A DNA stretch of 64,000 bases from an uncultured Sanguibacteroides sp. (GTDB lineage Bacteria; Bacteroidota; Bacteroidia; Bacteroidales; Marinifilaceae), in NCBI RefSeq assembly GCF_900543425.1, contig NZ_UQRQ01000017.1, positions 1 to 64,000 of the forward strand, in the 5' to 3' direction. The notes under the pieces are model-generated. The model worked only from the letters and a program-made list of their open reading frames with translations. It was not told the DNA's origin and ran no database searches. The position numbers and the translations under genes were made by a program. Below are positions 1 through 8,311 of this stretch, one piece after another; the first letter of the stretch is position 1, and the number at the start of each line of letters is the position of its first letter.

Positions 1-2
1 CT

Positions 3-209
3 AAAGCGTATTACAATGATGACAATTTCAAGAGGGAGCATGGAGAGAATGAAATAAATCTATGGAAATTCTACAACATGTTGACAGGTGCGAATAAAAG
101 TAGTTACATAGATAACTTCTTGGATAGATCGCTAAATGTCACATACTTAACAGAGGGAATAGATAGAGCGTTACATGGTGATTCCACGTATAAATGGTTT
201 ATAGAGTAA
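3..209 (+). CDS. DUF3871 family protein, C-terminal fragment
   Basis: This frame is open from the window edge to a TAA at 207-209 and encodes the last 68 residues of a protein that starts outside the window. The tail contains the segment GANKSSYIDNFLDRS and ends in YKWFIE. I recognise this as the C-terminal signature of DUF3871 proteins, which occur on conjugative and integrated elements of Bacteroidota and have no established function. The window edge truncates it, so completeness cannot be judged. It is the main hint that the left flank is mobile or accessory DNA. The family call rests on remembered similarity only. Confidence 0.6.
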   Translation, partial: KAYYNDDNFKREHGENEINLWKFYNMLTGANKSSYIDNFLDRSLNVTYLTEGIDRALHGDSTYKWFIE

Positions 210-626
210 AACCGTTAGGAATTAATTCTTTAAATTAAAACGATTAATCTAATTTTGTGACACAGCAACCCTAAATAGCGTTTGTTGAATGCTGAAATTT
301 GTTTACATTTGTGTTGTCATTCGGTTTACTGGATGGCAGACATATTGAATTAATGGAAGCGTTTAGCTTTATCCTCGGTAAGGAAACGACCAATTTTTAT
401 GCAGAGGGATAAACAATACGAACGTCGATGCTTGCCGTATATATATCTACTATATACATGGTTTAGCGTGGGGTTGCTGTTTATTTCTGCATGGGTTACT
501 TGGTCGTACCTCTTACTGAATAGACTGTTAATCACCACGCTTTCTTTTTATATTTAATTACTTCTTGGGTGGTTAGGAAGCACGTGTTAAAAAGATGATT
601 GTGCAACACAATAAACACATAAAACT
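210..626. other. AT-rich intergenic stretch, no supported gene
   Basis: About 420 bp between the DUF3871 fragment and the secreted protease. A 62-codon open frame on the minus strand (350-538) has no recognisable domain, signal sequence or promoter. A 10-bp inverted repeat (ACAGCAACCC near 262, GGGTTGCTGT near 473) is present and could be chance. No convincing TAnnTTTG promoter was found before the gene starting at 627. Confidence 0.4.
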
Positions 627-2084
627 ATGAGATATACTGTAAAAATCATGGTAATGATTGGAATCATATTGGTCTGTCATTCCCTAAAAGCTCAAAAGAA
701 CTATATTTATGAAACCGTTATTCAAAATGAAATTCTTGCAAATCTTCGTTCAGATCCAAAAAGCATTGATGTAATTAGGAACTGTAAAAAGGGAGAGGTT
801 GTTTATGTTTTAGATGTTGATATTGAAAATAATTACTATTTAGTGCAAGTAGGAGGACAGATTGGATATATTACTAAAAATTGTTTGGCAAAACAATATG
901 AAGGTCAACCAATACCTAATTCCAATAGTAAAATTCTAAACTTCAGAATAAAAGATTCTTGGATACGAGCGTTAAGTGTGTGTCAGCAATATTTTAGAGA
1001 TCTCTATTCCCCAAATAAACAAGCTGAAATTATTCATGTACAAAAAGGTGTATTCTCTCCTCTTCAAAAAACAGAGATAAATTTTTTGCAAGAAAAGATA
1101 TATTCTATATCATCTTATTATCAGCAAATTATAAATTATACTAGAGCTGCAAATATTCAAGAAGTTCGAGCAGGCATATTAGGATTTGTATCTAAAAATC
1201 AAGATGAATTACGACAAGAATATAATAGGAAATGCAATATTGCCTCCCAAAAATTCAAAGAATGCTATGCTAAACTTATTACATTATACGGGCAACCATA
1301 TCAAGTAACGGAGGCAAACGAGGCGATATGGATGACAAATAACCTTATTATTCGTTTGTACCCTTATGAACATGAAAGTGAAAATTCCATATTTTTGAAA
1401 GTAATTGTTTCTTACGAGGAAAATATTTACACGGAACACCCCTCAAATAATTCAAATGAATACCTTGCAAGCGGTAGTGGATTCGTGCTCACGGATAATG
1501 GGATAATTGTAACTAATTATCACGTGGTAAAGGATATGTCTGTTATCAATGTACAATTGAAAATGGGAGGTGACATAAAAAGTTACAATGCCAAATTAAT
1601 ATCATCAGACAAAATAAATGATATTGCATTAATAAAGATAGAAGATCCCAATTTCCAAAATTTCCATACTATATCTTACGCTATAAATCTTTCAACCTGT
1701 GATGTGGGTACAAGTGTTTTTGCAATGGGGTATCCCATGTCTAATCAATTAGGGGAAGAAGTTAAAGTTACGGATGGCATTATTAGCTCTAAGACGGGTT
1801 ATCAAGGAGATGTTGTAACCTATCAAATATCTGCTCCAATTCAGCCTGGCAACAGCGGTGGACCTTTATTTGACAAACAAGGAAATTTAGTCGGAATTAC
1901 AAATGCAGGAGTTCCAGAAGCAAATAATGTGGGATATGCTATAAAAACATCTTATTTAAAAAGTTTAGTGGACGCACTTCCATTCACGGTCTATTTGCCT
2001 AGCAATAATGCAATTTCAAAGTTATCATTCGTGGATAAAATAAAAAAGCTATCTGAATACGTAGTGTTTATAAAAGTGAAATAG
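627..2084 (+). CDS. Exported SH3-domain trypsin-like serine protease (S1C/HtrA-like)
   Basis: A 485-residue protein with a signal peptide (about 1-22, ending LKAQ). Residues about 25-90 look like a bacterial SH3 domain (LRSDP, GYITKNCL), usually a peptidoglycan or wall-ligand binder. A helical spacer of about 150 residues follows. From about 280 comes a trypsin fold with all three catalytic residues: H299 in NYHVV, D332 in NDIALIKI and S410 in PGNSGGP. No PDZ domain is visible, unlike DegP/HtrA, so it is probably a small regulated periplasmic protease. The gene is much more AT-rich than the core genes to its right. The exported protein that follows starts 29 bp downstream and may be cotranscribed. 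Substrate unknown. Confidence 0.85.
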   Translation: MRYTVKIMVMIGIILVCHSLKAQKNYIYETVIQNEILANLRSDPKSIDVIRNCKKGEVVYVLDVDIENNYYLVQVGGQIGYITKNCLAKQYEGQPIPNSNSKILNFRIKDSWIRALSVCQQYFRDLYSPNKQAEIIHVQKGVFSPLQKTEINFLQEKIYSISSYYQQIINYTRAANIQEVRAGILGFVSKNQDELRQEYNRKCNIASQKFKECYAKLITLYGQPYQVTEANEAIWMTNNLIIRLYPYEHESENSIFLKVIVSYEENIYTEHPSNNSNEYLASGSGFVLTDNGIIVTNYHVVKDMSVINVQLKMGGDIKSYNAKLISSDKINDIALIKIEDPNFQNFHTISYAINLSTCDVGTSVFAMGYPMSNQLGEEVKVTDGIISSKTGYQGDVVTYQISAPIQPGNSGGPLFDKQGNLVGITNAGVPEANNVGYAIKTSYLKSLVDALPFTVYLPSNNAISKLSFVDKIKKLSEYVVFIKVK

Positions 2085-2113
2085 AATTTGTCTAATTTTA
2101 AAACCAAATTATC

Positions 2114-2719
2114 ATGAAAAATTTATTATGGATTATCGTTATTTTATTGGGAAGCAGTTTCTTTTGTAACAAAACCTTCGCTCAAAGAAAAATTGCTACT
2201 AATGTTTATATGTATGGAAATATCAAAGGTAAAATTAAGGACAACGTTTGTGTGTTTTTTCAAGGGGCAGATCCTAAAATGAGTTCTGCAATGTTGAAAA
2301 CTTTCAAGAAATACAAGATAAAAGCAGTGTCTTTGTATGATTTCATTTTACCTGGAGAAGAGATTTCGGATGAAAAATTACAAGAAATTGTAGAAGAGAA
2401 CAATATTAAAACAATAATGGTAATAGCAATCGGTGATATTACCCAAACTGTAACAGAAAAAAACGTCGTGGAAATGTATGCCGCAGGCAATTATGCTATG
2501 GCTCAATCAGGAAAATCAACGCAGGTATGGAACAAAAATTTACAATTAAGTGTTTGCGTGTACATGGTAGAAAGCCTTTTTGAGAAAACAGAAGCTGTCA
2601 TTTATTCTGAAATTAATAGTGCTTTTAGAGCTGTTTATAATCAATCTAATAAAGCATTATCCAAAAAATGCGTGGAAAGAATTCTAGCTGCAATAAAAAA
2701 AGAAAATAAAAAGAAATAG
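2114..2719 (+). CDS. Exported protein of unknown function
   Basis: A 201-residue protein with a clear signal peptide (about 1-24, ending TFAQ). The mature part is a compact alpha/beta-looking domain with alternating hydrophobic strands (IKTIMVIAIGDI) and a lysine-rich C-terminus. The layout recalls small periplasmic proteins of the DUF4136 or CsgG-like fold, but I could not assign a family. It starts 29 bp after the SH3-trypsin gene and shares its AT-rich composition, so the two are probably one transcription unit. It could be a partner, substrate or inhibitor of that protease; this is only an inference from adjacency. Confidence 0.7.
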   Translation: MKNLLWIIVILLGSSFFCNKTFAQRKIATNVYMYGNIKGKIKDNVCVFFQGADPKMSSAMLKTFKKYKIKAVSLYDFILPGEEISDEKLQEIVEENNIKTIMVIAIGDITQTVTEKNVVEMYAAGNYAMAQSGKSTQVWNKNLQLSVCVYMVESLFEKTEAVIYSEINSAFRAVYNQSNKALSKKCVERILAAIKKENKKK

Positions 2720-2730
2720 TGTTCCTAAAA

Positions 2731-2792
2731 AATTAGGTATATTAACCTAATTAAAAAAGCCAGCACCTAAAACATATCATAGGTACTGGCTT
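2731..2792 (-). terminator. Two tandem intrinsic terminators read by the small minus-strand unit
   Basis: Two hairpins each followed by a T-run on the minus strand. The first has 13-bp arms at 2757-2769 and 2780-2792, with one G-U pair when read as minus-strand RNA, then six T. The second has 8-bp arms at 2731-2738 and 2745-2752, then T residues. Neither has a T-run on the plus strand, so they belong to the unit at 2800-3058 rather than to the plus-strand gene ending at 2719. Confidence 0.65.
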
Positions 2793-2799
2793 CAATCAT

Positions 2800-2997
2800 T
2801 TAATTATGCTTCTTTTTAACAAGCTTTGGTTTGGGATTCCCAAATATATCAGGATATAACATTTGCAATCTTTCCATGTTTATACACTTAAATAAATCCA
2901 TTTCATGGAAAACATGGTAGTGTTCAATACCAAACCATTCTGAATCGGTGTTTTTTCCTTTCTTACGTAATTTCATAGGAATACATTTTTCTAACAA
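2800..2997 (-). CDS. Small hypothetical protein (65 aa)
   Basis: A basic 65-residue open frame, with lysine-rich ends and a more hydrophobic middle (FHEMDLFKCINMERLQMLYP). No signal peptide, membrane segment or known domain is seen. What supports it is context: a perfect TACCTTTG promoter motif about 50 bp upstream of the start and tandem terminators just after the stop. Together these make a complete small transcription unit of about 300 nt, convergent to the exported protein. It could equally be a regulatory RNA with an incidental reading frame. A second in-frame ATG seven codons in is an alternative start. Confidence 0.45.
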   Translation of the reverse strand: MLEKCIPMKLRKKGKNTDSEWFGIEHYHVFHEMDLFKCINMERLQMLYPDIFGNPKPKLVKKKHN

Positions 2998-3050
2998 ACA
3001 AAAGAGTATCTAGTTGAGAAAAGAACATCAGATCAATCATTCACATATAG

Positions 3051-3058
3051 CAAAGGTA
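3051..3058 (-). promoter_or_regulatory. Bacteroidota -7 element (TACCTTTG)
   Basis: The minus strand reads TACCTTTG, an exact match to TAnnTTTG. It lies about 54 bp before the start of the 65-codon frame. No clear TTTG -33 element is found at the usual distance, so it is a probable but incomplete promoter. Confidence 0.5.
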
Positions 3059-3520
3059 CTGCTTGTAAAGGATATAAGAAAGTAAATATTACAGAATATC
3101 AAATATTTACATTTATGATGATGTACTGGTTTATTGTTATTCTGGTAGCTTGTTCAAATAGGATGTATCTAATTTAAGTGCTTATTATTATTGGATTTTA
3201 CAGTGGTGTACTATTTACTTCATATTAGTATTATATACCAATACAGGGGAAAAGTCACCAACTAGCATATTAGAAGTAGAGATATAAACGAATGTCTAAT
3301 ACATAACCTATTAAATTTATAATACCATGAAACTTTATCAAATAAAAGGATTTCCTTAAAAAGTAAACAGGAACTACGCGAAGATTCAATACAACAAACT
3401 AATTATCAATTTAATAATAGAGAAATTTGGGTGACGTTTTGGTTGACATGAACAATACATTTGATGGATATAATAGGACAAAATATTTATCGGGGATCAA
3501 GAACTAGAATCACACTATCA
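3059..3520. other. AT-rich intergenic region next to tRNA-Leu 3' end
   Basis: About 460 bp with no convincing reading frame on either strand. It lies on the 3' side of tRNA-Leu, where tRNA-targeting integrases place their elements. I found no copy of the tRNA 3' end here and no integrase gene close by. Confidence 0.4.
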
Positions 3521-3557
3521 AAAGAAAAACCCTCTCGATCATCTGACCAAGAGGGTT
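3521..3557 (-). terminator. Intrinsic terminator of tRNA-Leu
   Basis: Perfect 8-bp arms AACCCTCT and AGAGGGTT (3528-3535 and 3550-3557) with a 14-nt loop. On the minus strand the stem is followed by TTTCTTTT. It sits 18 bp after the tRNA 3' end. Confidence 0.8.
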
Positions 3558-3574
3558 ATCTTTCGATTTTTGTG

Positions 3575-3659
3575 TACCCAGGGCGGGAATCGAACCCGCA
3601 CGTCTTTAAGGGACACTGGATTTTGAGTCCAGCGCGTCTACCAATTCCGCCACCTGGGC
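3575..3659 (-). tRNA. tRNA-Leu (anticodon CAA)
   Basis: On the minus strand the 85-nt sequence starts GCCCAGGTGGCGGAATTGG and closes with a matching acceptor strand CCTGGGT plus discriminator A. The anticodon stem CTGGA/TCCAG encloses the loop CTCAAAA, giving anticodon CAA. The T-arm GGGTTCGATTCCC is canonical and a long class II variable arm is present, as expected for tRNA-Leu. CCA is not encoded. A promoter lies just upstream and a terminator just downstream, so this is a single-gene unit. Confidence 0.95.
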
Positions 3660-3672
3660 AAGAACTCGGGTG

Positions 3673-3703
3673 CAAAAGTAGTGCTTTTCTCGGAATATCC
3701 AAA
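3673..3703 (-). promoter_or_regulatory. Promoter of tRNA-Leu
   Basis: The minus strand reads TTTG (3703-3700), 19 bp, then TACTTTTG (3680-3673). Both elements match the Bacteroidota housekeeping promoter with the usual spacing. The -7 element ends 13 bp before the mature tRNA 5' end. Confidence 0.75.
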
Positions 3704-3828
3704 TAAAATGACTCTTTTTTACATATATTCTTTACAAGAAAATGACAGATTTCAGAAGAGAGTGACAGATCATTCATTCCATAAAACGATTAAAATCCAC
3801 AAATGGAATTAAATGGGATATTTTTCCC

Positions 3829-3836
3829 TATATTTG
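3829..3836 (+). promoter_or_regulatory. -7 element before the TonB receptor gene
   Basis: TATATTTG matches TAnnTTTG and lies 26 bp before the start codon of the TonB receptor gene. No good -33 element is visible. Confidence 0.5.
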
Positions 3837-3862
3837 TAAAATCTGAACTCAAATAAATTTTT

Positions 3863-6271
3863 ATGAACGTTCGATCTGTACTTCTATTTTTGTTTTTTAC
3901 TCTTTTCATCTTTCCTTCCTTTGCTCAGGAAAAAGGAGTAGTCAAAGGACGAGTCGTCGACCGCAAAAATAACGAACCCATCCCTTTTGCCAATGTCATT
4001 ATCTGGAAAACGACTATCGGAGTCGCTACCGACACGAACGGCTATTTCCGGATAGAGAAAGTCCCCCTCGGGTTCAATCGGCTCGAAGTAAGCAGCATAG
4101 GATACAAAACGATCGTTTCGGAAGAGTTCATGGTCAATACGGCTTCGGAAAAGACTATCAATATTGAACTGGAAGAGAGTGCCGTTGCCTTGGAGCAAGT
4201 GACCATAAAAGCCGACCCCTTTCGTAAAACCAGTAGTAGTCCTATATCTCTACAACGGATCGGAATTGCAGAAATAGAGAAAAATCCGGGAGGAAACCGG
4301 GATATTTCCAAAGTATTACAATCCATGCCGGGAGTTCTCTCTTCTCCCGCATTCCGAAATGATTTCATTGTCCGGGGAGGAGGCCCCAGTGAGAATCGTT
4401 TTTACTTAGACAACGTAGAAATACCTAATTTAAATCATTTTGCCACACAAGGTTCTTCCGGAGGAGTAGTAAGTATTATTAACGTGGACTTCGTCAGAGA
4501 AGTCGATTTTTATGCCGGAGCTTTCCCTGCATCGAGGGGCAACCTGATGAGTTCCTTATTGGAATTCAAACAGATTGCAGGAAATCCGGATAAATTAAAA
4601 TTCAGGGGCACATTGGGAGCAACCGATTTCGGCCTCTCGGTAGACGGTCCTCTCACACCCAAAACGACATTCATAGCCTCTGCCCGCCGAAGTTATCTTA
4701 AAATGCTATTTGACATGATCGGGTTACCGTTTCTACCCGTGTATAACGATTTTCAATTTAAAACCGAAACAAAAATCAATGATAAAGACAAGTTGACCGT
4801 CATCGGTCTGGGAGCCTACGATATAAATCATTTGAATAAAGGAATGAAAGACCCTGACGATGATCAAAAATATTTACTCCGCTATTTACCGGAAAGCAGG
4901 CAATGGAGCTATACCATAGGCATCACCTACAGGCATTACGGAAAACATTGGAATAACCTTTTCGTTCTGAGTAGAAGCACGTTGCAAAATGAGATCGAAA
5001 AATACAAAGACAACAATAAAAGTCTCCCGAAATCGACAGATTACAGTTCCGGCGAAACAGAAAACAAGTTCCGTTTTGAACACCAACGTTTATTGAAAAC
5101 CAATATCCGATTAAATATAGGAGCAGGTCTGGAACAGGCCAGTTATAAAAATAAAACAGTCAAAACACTATTCACGCAGGGGGATATCACTCCCATTCAC
5201 TATAATCACGATTTTCACTTTTTCAAATGGTCTTTTTTCGGACAGGCAAGTAAAATATTCGGGGACGAAAAACTAACTCTTTCTTTAGGACTCCGTGTAG
5301 ATGGAAACAATTACTCTTCCGACATGCAGAATCCTCTTAAACAATTTTCCCCCCGTTTCTCTCTATCCTATGGATTAACACCCTTCTGGTTCATTAATTT
5401 CAACGTGGGACGTTATTATCAGCTGCCCTCCTACACCACTATGGGATACGCGAACGAAGAAGGCCACCTCGTGAACAAAGACAATCATTTAAAATATATT
5501 TCAACCGACCACTACGTCGCCGGGATCGAATTTCGTGTAGGAGACCTTACCCGAATAACCCTCGAAGGTTTCTATAAAGAATACAATCATTATCCGGTCT
5601 CTTTATTAGACAGTATTGTTTTAGCCAATAAAGGTACGGATTATGTTGCCGTAGGAGACGAACCGGTAAAATCTTTAGGAGAAGGACGAGCATACGGGAT
5701 CGAGTTTATGTTACGAACCCAGAAACTATTCGGGCTCACGGCTTCTATTGCCTATACTTATTATTACTCGGAATTCAAGAAAATGGATAAAGATTTACGA
5801 CCGACATCCGTTTATATCCCGAGTAGTTGGGACAATCGACACATCCTTGCATTAACGGCGACACGGAAATTCGGTAATTGGGATATCGGAATGAAATGGC
5901 GTTACACAAACGGGGCTCCTTCTACCCCTTATGACGAAAAGACCAGTTCTCTAATCGCCGCATGGGATGCCAAACATCAACCCTATTACGATTATTCCCG
6001 TTTCAATAGCGAACGGGCCTCCGCCTTCCACCAATTGGACGTAAGAGTAGACAGAAGTTTTTATTTCCATCGCTGGTCATTGATCCTATACGCGGATATC
6101 CAAAATATATACAATCATAAAACCAAAAGCCCGGATTTACTCGTTCCGGCAGAGAACCCGGACGGTAGCTACATCGTAGATAAAAACAATCCGGACCATT
6201 ATATTATGAGATACATTAAAAACGATACAGGCACATTACTTCCATCCATTGGAATTATTATTGATTTTTAA
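3863..6271 (+). CDS. TonB-dependent outer-membrane receptor with carboxypeptidase-like N-domain
   Basis: An 802-residue protein with signal peptide (1-21, ending SFAQ). A CarboxypepD_reg-like beta domain covers about 26-110 (GVVKGRVVDRKNNEPIPFANV). The plug follows at about 125-240 (MPGVLSS, DFIVRGGGPSENRFYLDNVEIP), then a 22-strand-type barrel ending in IIIDF. It imports a ligand across the outer membrane with energy from TonB. It is not SusC-like: no STN domain, no SusD partner and a smaller size. The HAD phosphatase gene begins 11 bp downstream, so the two probably form an operon. Ligand unknown; nothing in the sequence identifies siderophore, vitamin or metal. Confidence 0.9.
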   Translation: MNVRSVLLFLFFTLFIFPSFAQEKGVVKGRVVDRKNNEPIPFANVIIWKTTIGVATDTNGYFRIEKVPLGFNRLEVSSIGYKTIVSEEFMVNTASEKTINIELEESAVALEQVTIKADPFRKTSSSPISLQRIGIAEIEKNPGGNRDISKVLQSMPGVLSSPAFRNDFIVRGGGPSENRFYLDNVEIPNLNHFATQGSSGGVVSIINVDFVREVDFYAGAFPASRGNLMSSLLEFKQIAGNPDKLKFRGTLGATDFGLSVDGPLTPKTTFIASARRSYLKMLFDMIGLPFLPVYNDFQFKTETKINDKDKLTVIGLGAYDINHLNKGMKDPDDDQKYLLRYLPESRQWSYTIGITYRHYGKHWNNLFVLSRSTLQNEIEKYKDNNKSLPKSTDYSSGETENKFRFEHQRLLKTNIRLNIGAGLEQASYKNKTVKTLFTQGDITPIHYNHDFHFFKWSFFGQASKIFGDEKLTLSLGLRVDGNNYSSDMQNPLKQFSPRFSLSYGLTPFWFINFNVGRYYQLPSYTTMGYANEEGHLVNKDNHLKYISTDHYVAGIEFRVGDLTRITLEGFYKEYNHYPVSLLDSIVLANKGTDYVAVGDEPVKSLGEGRAYGIEFMLRTQKLFGLTASIAYTYYYSEFKKMDKDLRPTSVYIPSSWDNRHILALTATRKFGNWDIGMKWRYTNGAPSTPYDEKTSSLIAAWDAKHQPYYDYSRFNSERASAFHQLDVRVDRSFYFHRWSLILYADIQNIYNHKTKSPDLLVPAENPDGSYIVDKNNPDHYIMRYIKNDTGTLLPSIGIIIDF

Positions 6272-6282
6272 ACAAGAACCAT

Positions 6283-6909
6283 ATGATAAAAAATATTATT
6301 TTTGATTTAGGCGGGGTTGTCGTAGAATGGAATCCGGAACACATCCTTCAAACCTTTCCCGGTAATCCGAATCTCATTCGGTACATTCACACGAACGGCT
6401 TTTTTTCAAATTATTGGTCGGCATACGATAAGGGAATCATGACCAGAGAACAAGTTATAGAAAAGATCGCACCATTAACAGGTTGCCCCGTGGAAGATTG
6501 CAACGAGTTTATAGAATTCGTAAAAGTTTCGTTAACCAATATCCCGGAAACGGAAAAACTGATTCAAGAACTATCCCAACGAGACTATAAATTATTTTGT
6601 CTCTCTAATATGTCCGAAGATTTTTATGAATACCTGAGTTCAAGAAAAGTTTTCAATTATTTCGAAGGGAAGATTATTTCTGCTATCGAAAAGATGGTCA
6701 AACCGGATCGAGAGATATATGAACTGCTCCTGAATCGTTATCATTTAAAAGCAGAAGAATCCTTATTTATTGACGATTTAGCCGCCAATATCCGGACAGC
6801 TCAAGAGGTAGGAATACATACCGTACACTTCACGGATAAAGAAAAAGCATATCAGGAAATTAAAAATTGCCTAAAGACATCCAAAAGGAGTATTACTGAA
6901 CCCGTTTAG
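6283..6909 (+). CDS. HAD-superfamily (IA, YihX-like) phosphatase
   Basis: A 208-residue cytoplasmic HAD hydrolase. The four HAD motifs are visible: nucleophile D8 in IIFDLGGVV, S108 in CLSNMS, K140 in VKPDREIY and the acidic pair D164-D165 in FIDDLAAN. A helical cap lies between motifs I and II, as in subfamily IA. The DLG form of motif I is that of YihX-type sugar-phosphate phosphatases such as alpha-glucose-1-phosphatase; the substrate cannot be decided from sequence. It follows the TonB receptor by 11 bp. Its 3' end overlaps the convergent MATE gene by 4 bp, so no separate terminator fits between them. Confidence 0.85.
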   Translation: MIKNIIFDLGGVVVEWNPEHILQTFPGNPNLIRYIHTNGFFSNYWSAYDKGIMTREQVIEKIAPLTGCPVEDCNEFIEFVKVSLTNIPETEKLIQELSQRDYKLFCLSNMSEDFYEYLSSRKVFNYFEGKIISAIEKMVKPDREIYELLLNRYHLKAEESLFIDDLAANIRTAQEVGIHTVHFTDKEKAYQEIKNCLKTSKRSITEPV

Positions 6910-8246
6910 CGATTCCGTAAAACATAATAATAACGGGAACATAACATCACTCCCGTAAGAGTCAATCCCACAGGATATCCGATCCATATTCCCTCGATAC
7001 CCCAATTTAACACAAAACCTAAAATATAAGAGACCGGCAGTGCAATCACAAAATAGCCGATAAATGAAATAACAGCCATAGAGGTGACATCCGCAATTCC
7101 TCGTAAAGAATTAGCATACGTGATTTGCAAGCAATCCCCGAACTGATAGAACACCATGATGATCATCAATACGGCAACTAAATGTATGACTTCGGGAGAG
7201 GTGGTAAAGATGTATCCGATATATCCTCTACTAAAGAAGAAAAAGCACGCCATCACGGTAGCCAAAACAAAAATCAAATGAAATCCTGCCATCGTCGCCT
7301 GTTTCACGTTAATAACATCTCCTCTTCCGTAAAAATTACTTACTCTCACGGAGATAGCAGCCCCGACACCATAATAAACCATAAAACCTAAGGTAGAGAC
7401 AGCAACCACGACCTGATGTGCAGCTAATGCTACTGTCCCCAGCCAACCGATCATAACCCCACTCACGCTAAACAAAGCCGTTTCCATCCCCATCTGCAGG
7501 CCTACCATCATTCCCATTTTATTCAATATTCCTACATCACTCCTATTATAGTTCGTACGTTTATACCCTACCAAGTAACGACGATAACCGCTTCTACGAT
7601 AAAACAGCATGATAAAAGCAACAAACATAAGCACGCGAGAAACCAGCGTCGAAATCCCGGCACCCGCCAATCCTAAGGTCGGAGCTCCAAATTTCCCGTA
7701 TATGAGAATATAATTTCCGATAATATTAAGCAGGTTTGCCGATAGCATGATGCACATAGGAGTAATCGTATCCGTTATTCCATCGGCAAATTGTTTAAAA
7801 CTGTTGAACATCATTACAAAAACCAAGGAAGCCAGTTGCAGGAGAAAATAAGGACGAATAATCGGTAACAGTTCCTCGGGTTGCCCCATTCTATCCACAT
7901 AGAGATAAAGGATCCACATGATCACAGACAACAAAACCCCGATGCATAGATTAACCAGCAAACTATTTCTCAACAATCCTCCTACCCGAAATTTATCACC
8001 CCGACCATAATATTGCCCGACCAAAGGAGTTAATCCGTAAGAAAAACCCAAACCGAACAAAATCGGAATATTGAAAACACTATTGACAAACGAAGCTGCC
8101 GCCAGATCGGCTGTTCCATAACGTCCGACCATAATATTATCGGCTAATCCCACCAACACGATTCCTAATTGTCCCAAAACGATAGGAATACCTAAGCGTA
8201 TCGTGTCTACGTAATGTTTTCTATACTGCTGAAAATAAATTACCAT
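6906..8246 (-). CDS. MATE-family multidrug/Na+ antiporter
   Basis: A 446-residue polytopic inner-membrane protein with about 12 hydrophobic segments arranged as two related halves, typical of MATE exporters. The family-typical start (RLGIPIVLGQLGIVLVGLADNIMVGRYG) places the first helix at about 17-40. The second half starts near 235 with a similar segment. MATE proteins export cationic drugs or metabolites using Na+ or H+. The gene stands alone, with its own promoter upstream; no regulator is adjacent. Substrate not predictable. Confidence 0.92.
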   Translation of the reverse strand: MVIYFQQYRKHYVDTIRLGIPIVLGQLGIVLVGLADNIMVGRYGTADLAAASFVNSVFNIPILFGLGFSYGLTPLVGQYYGRGDKFRVGGLLRNSLLVNLCIGVLLSVIMWILYLYVDRMGQPEELLPIIRPYFLLQLASLVFVMMFNSFKQFADGITDTITPMCIMLSANLLNIIGNYILIYGKFGAPTLGLAGAGISTLVSRVLMFVAFIMLFYRRSGYRRYLVGYKRTNYNRSDVGILNKMGMMVGLQMGMETALFSVSGVMIGWLGTVALAAHQVVVAVSTLGFMVYYGVGAAISVRVSNFYGRGDVINVKQATMAGFHLIFVLATVMACFFFFSRGYIGYIFTTSPEVIHLVAVLMIIMVFYQFGDCLQITYANSLRGIADVTSMAVISFIGYFVIALPVSYILGFVLNWGIEGIWIGYPVGLTLTGVMLCSRYYYVLRNR

Positions 8247-8267
8247 TCCCTCTGTTTATTTGACGAG

Positions 8268-8297
8268 CAAAGATAAACAGAAAGAATGGTAAGCAAA
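8268..8297 (-). promoter_or_regulatory. Promoter of the MATE gene
   Basis: The minus strand reads TTTG (8297-8294), 18 bp, then TATCTTTG (8275-8268), matching both Bacteroidota promoter elements. The -7 element ends 21 bp before the start codon. Confidence 0.7.
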
Positions 8298-8311
8298 ATA
8301 TCGTTCTATAT

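Noticed and set aside
350..538. 62-codon minus-strand frame in the left flank
   Set aside because: No domain, signal sequence, promoter or terminator supports it.
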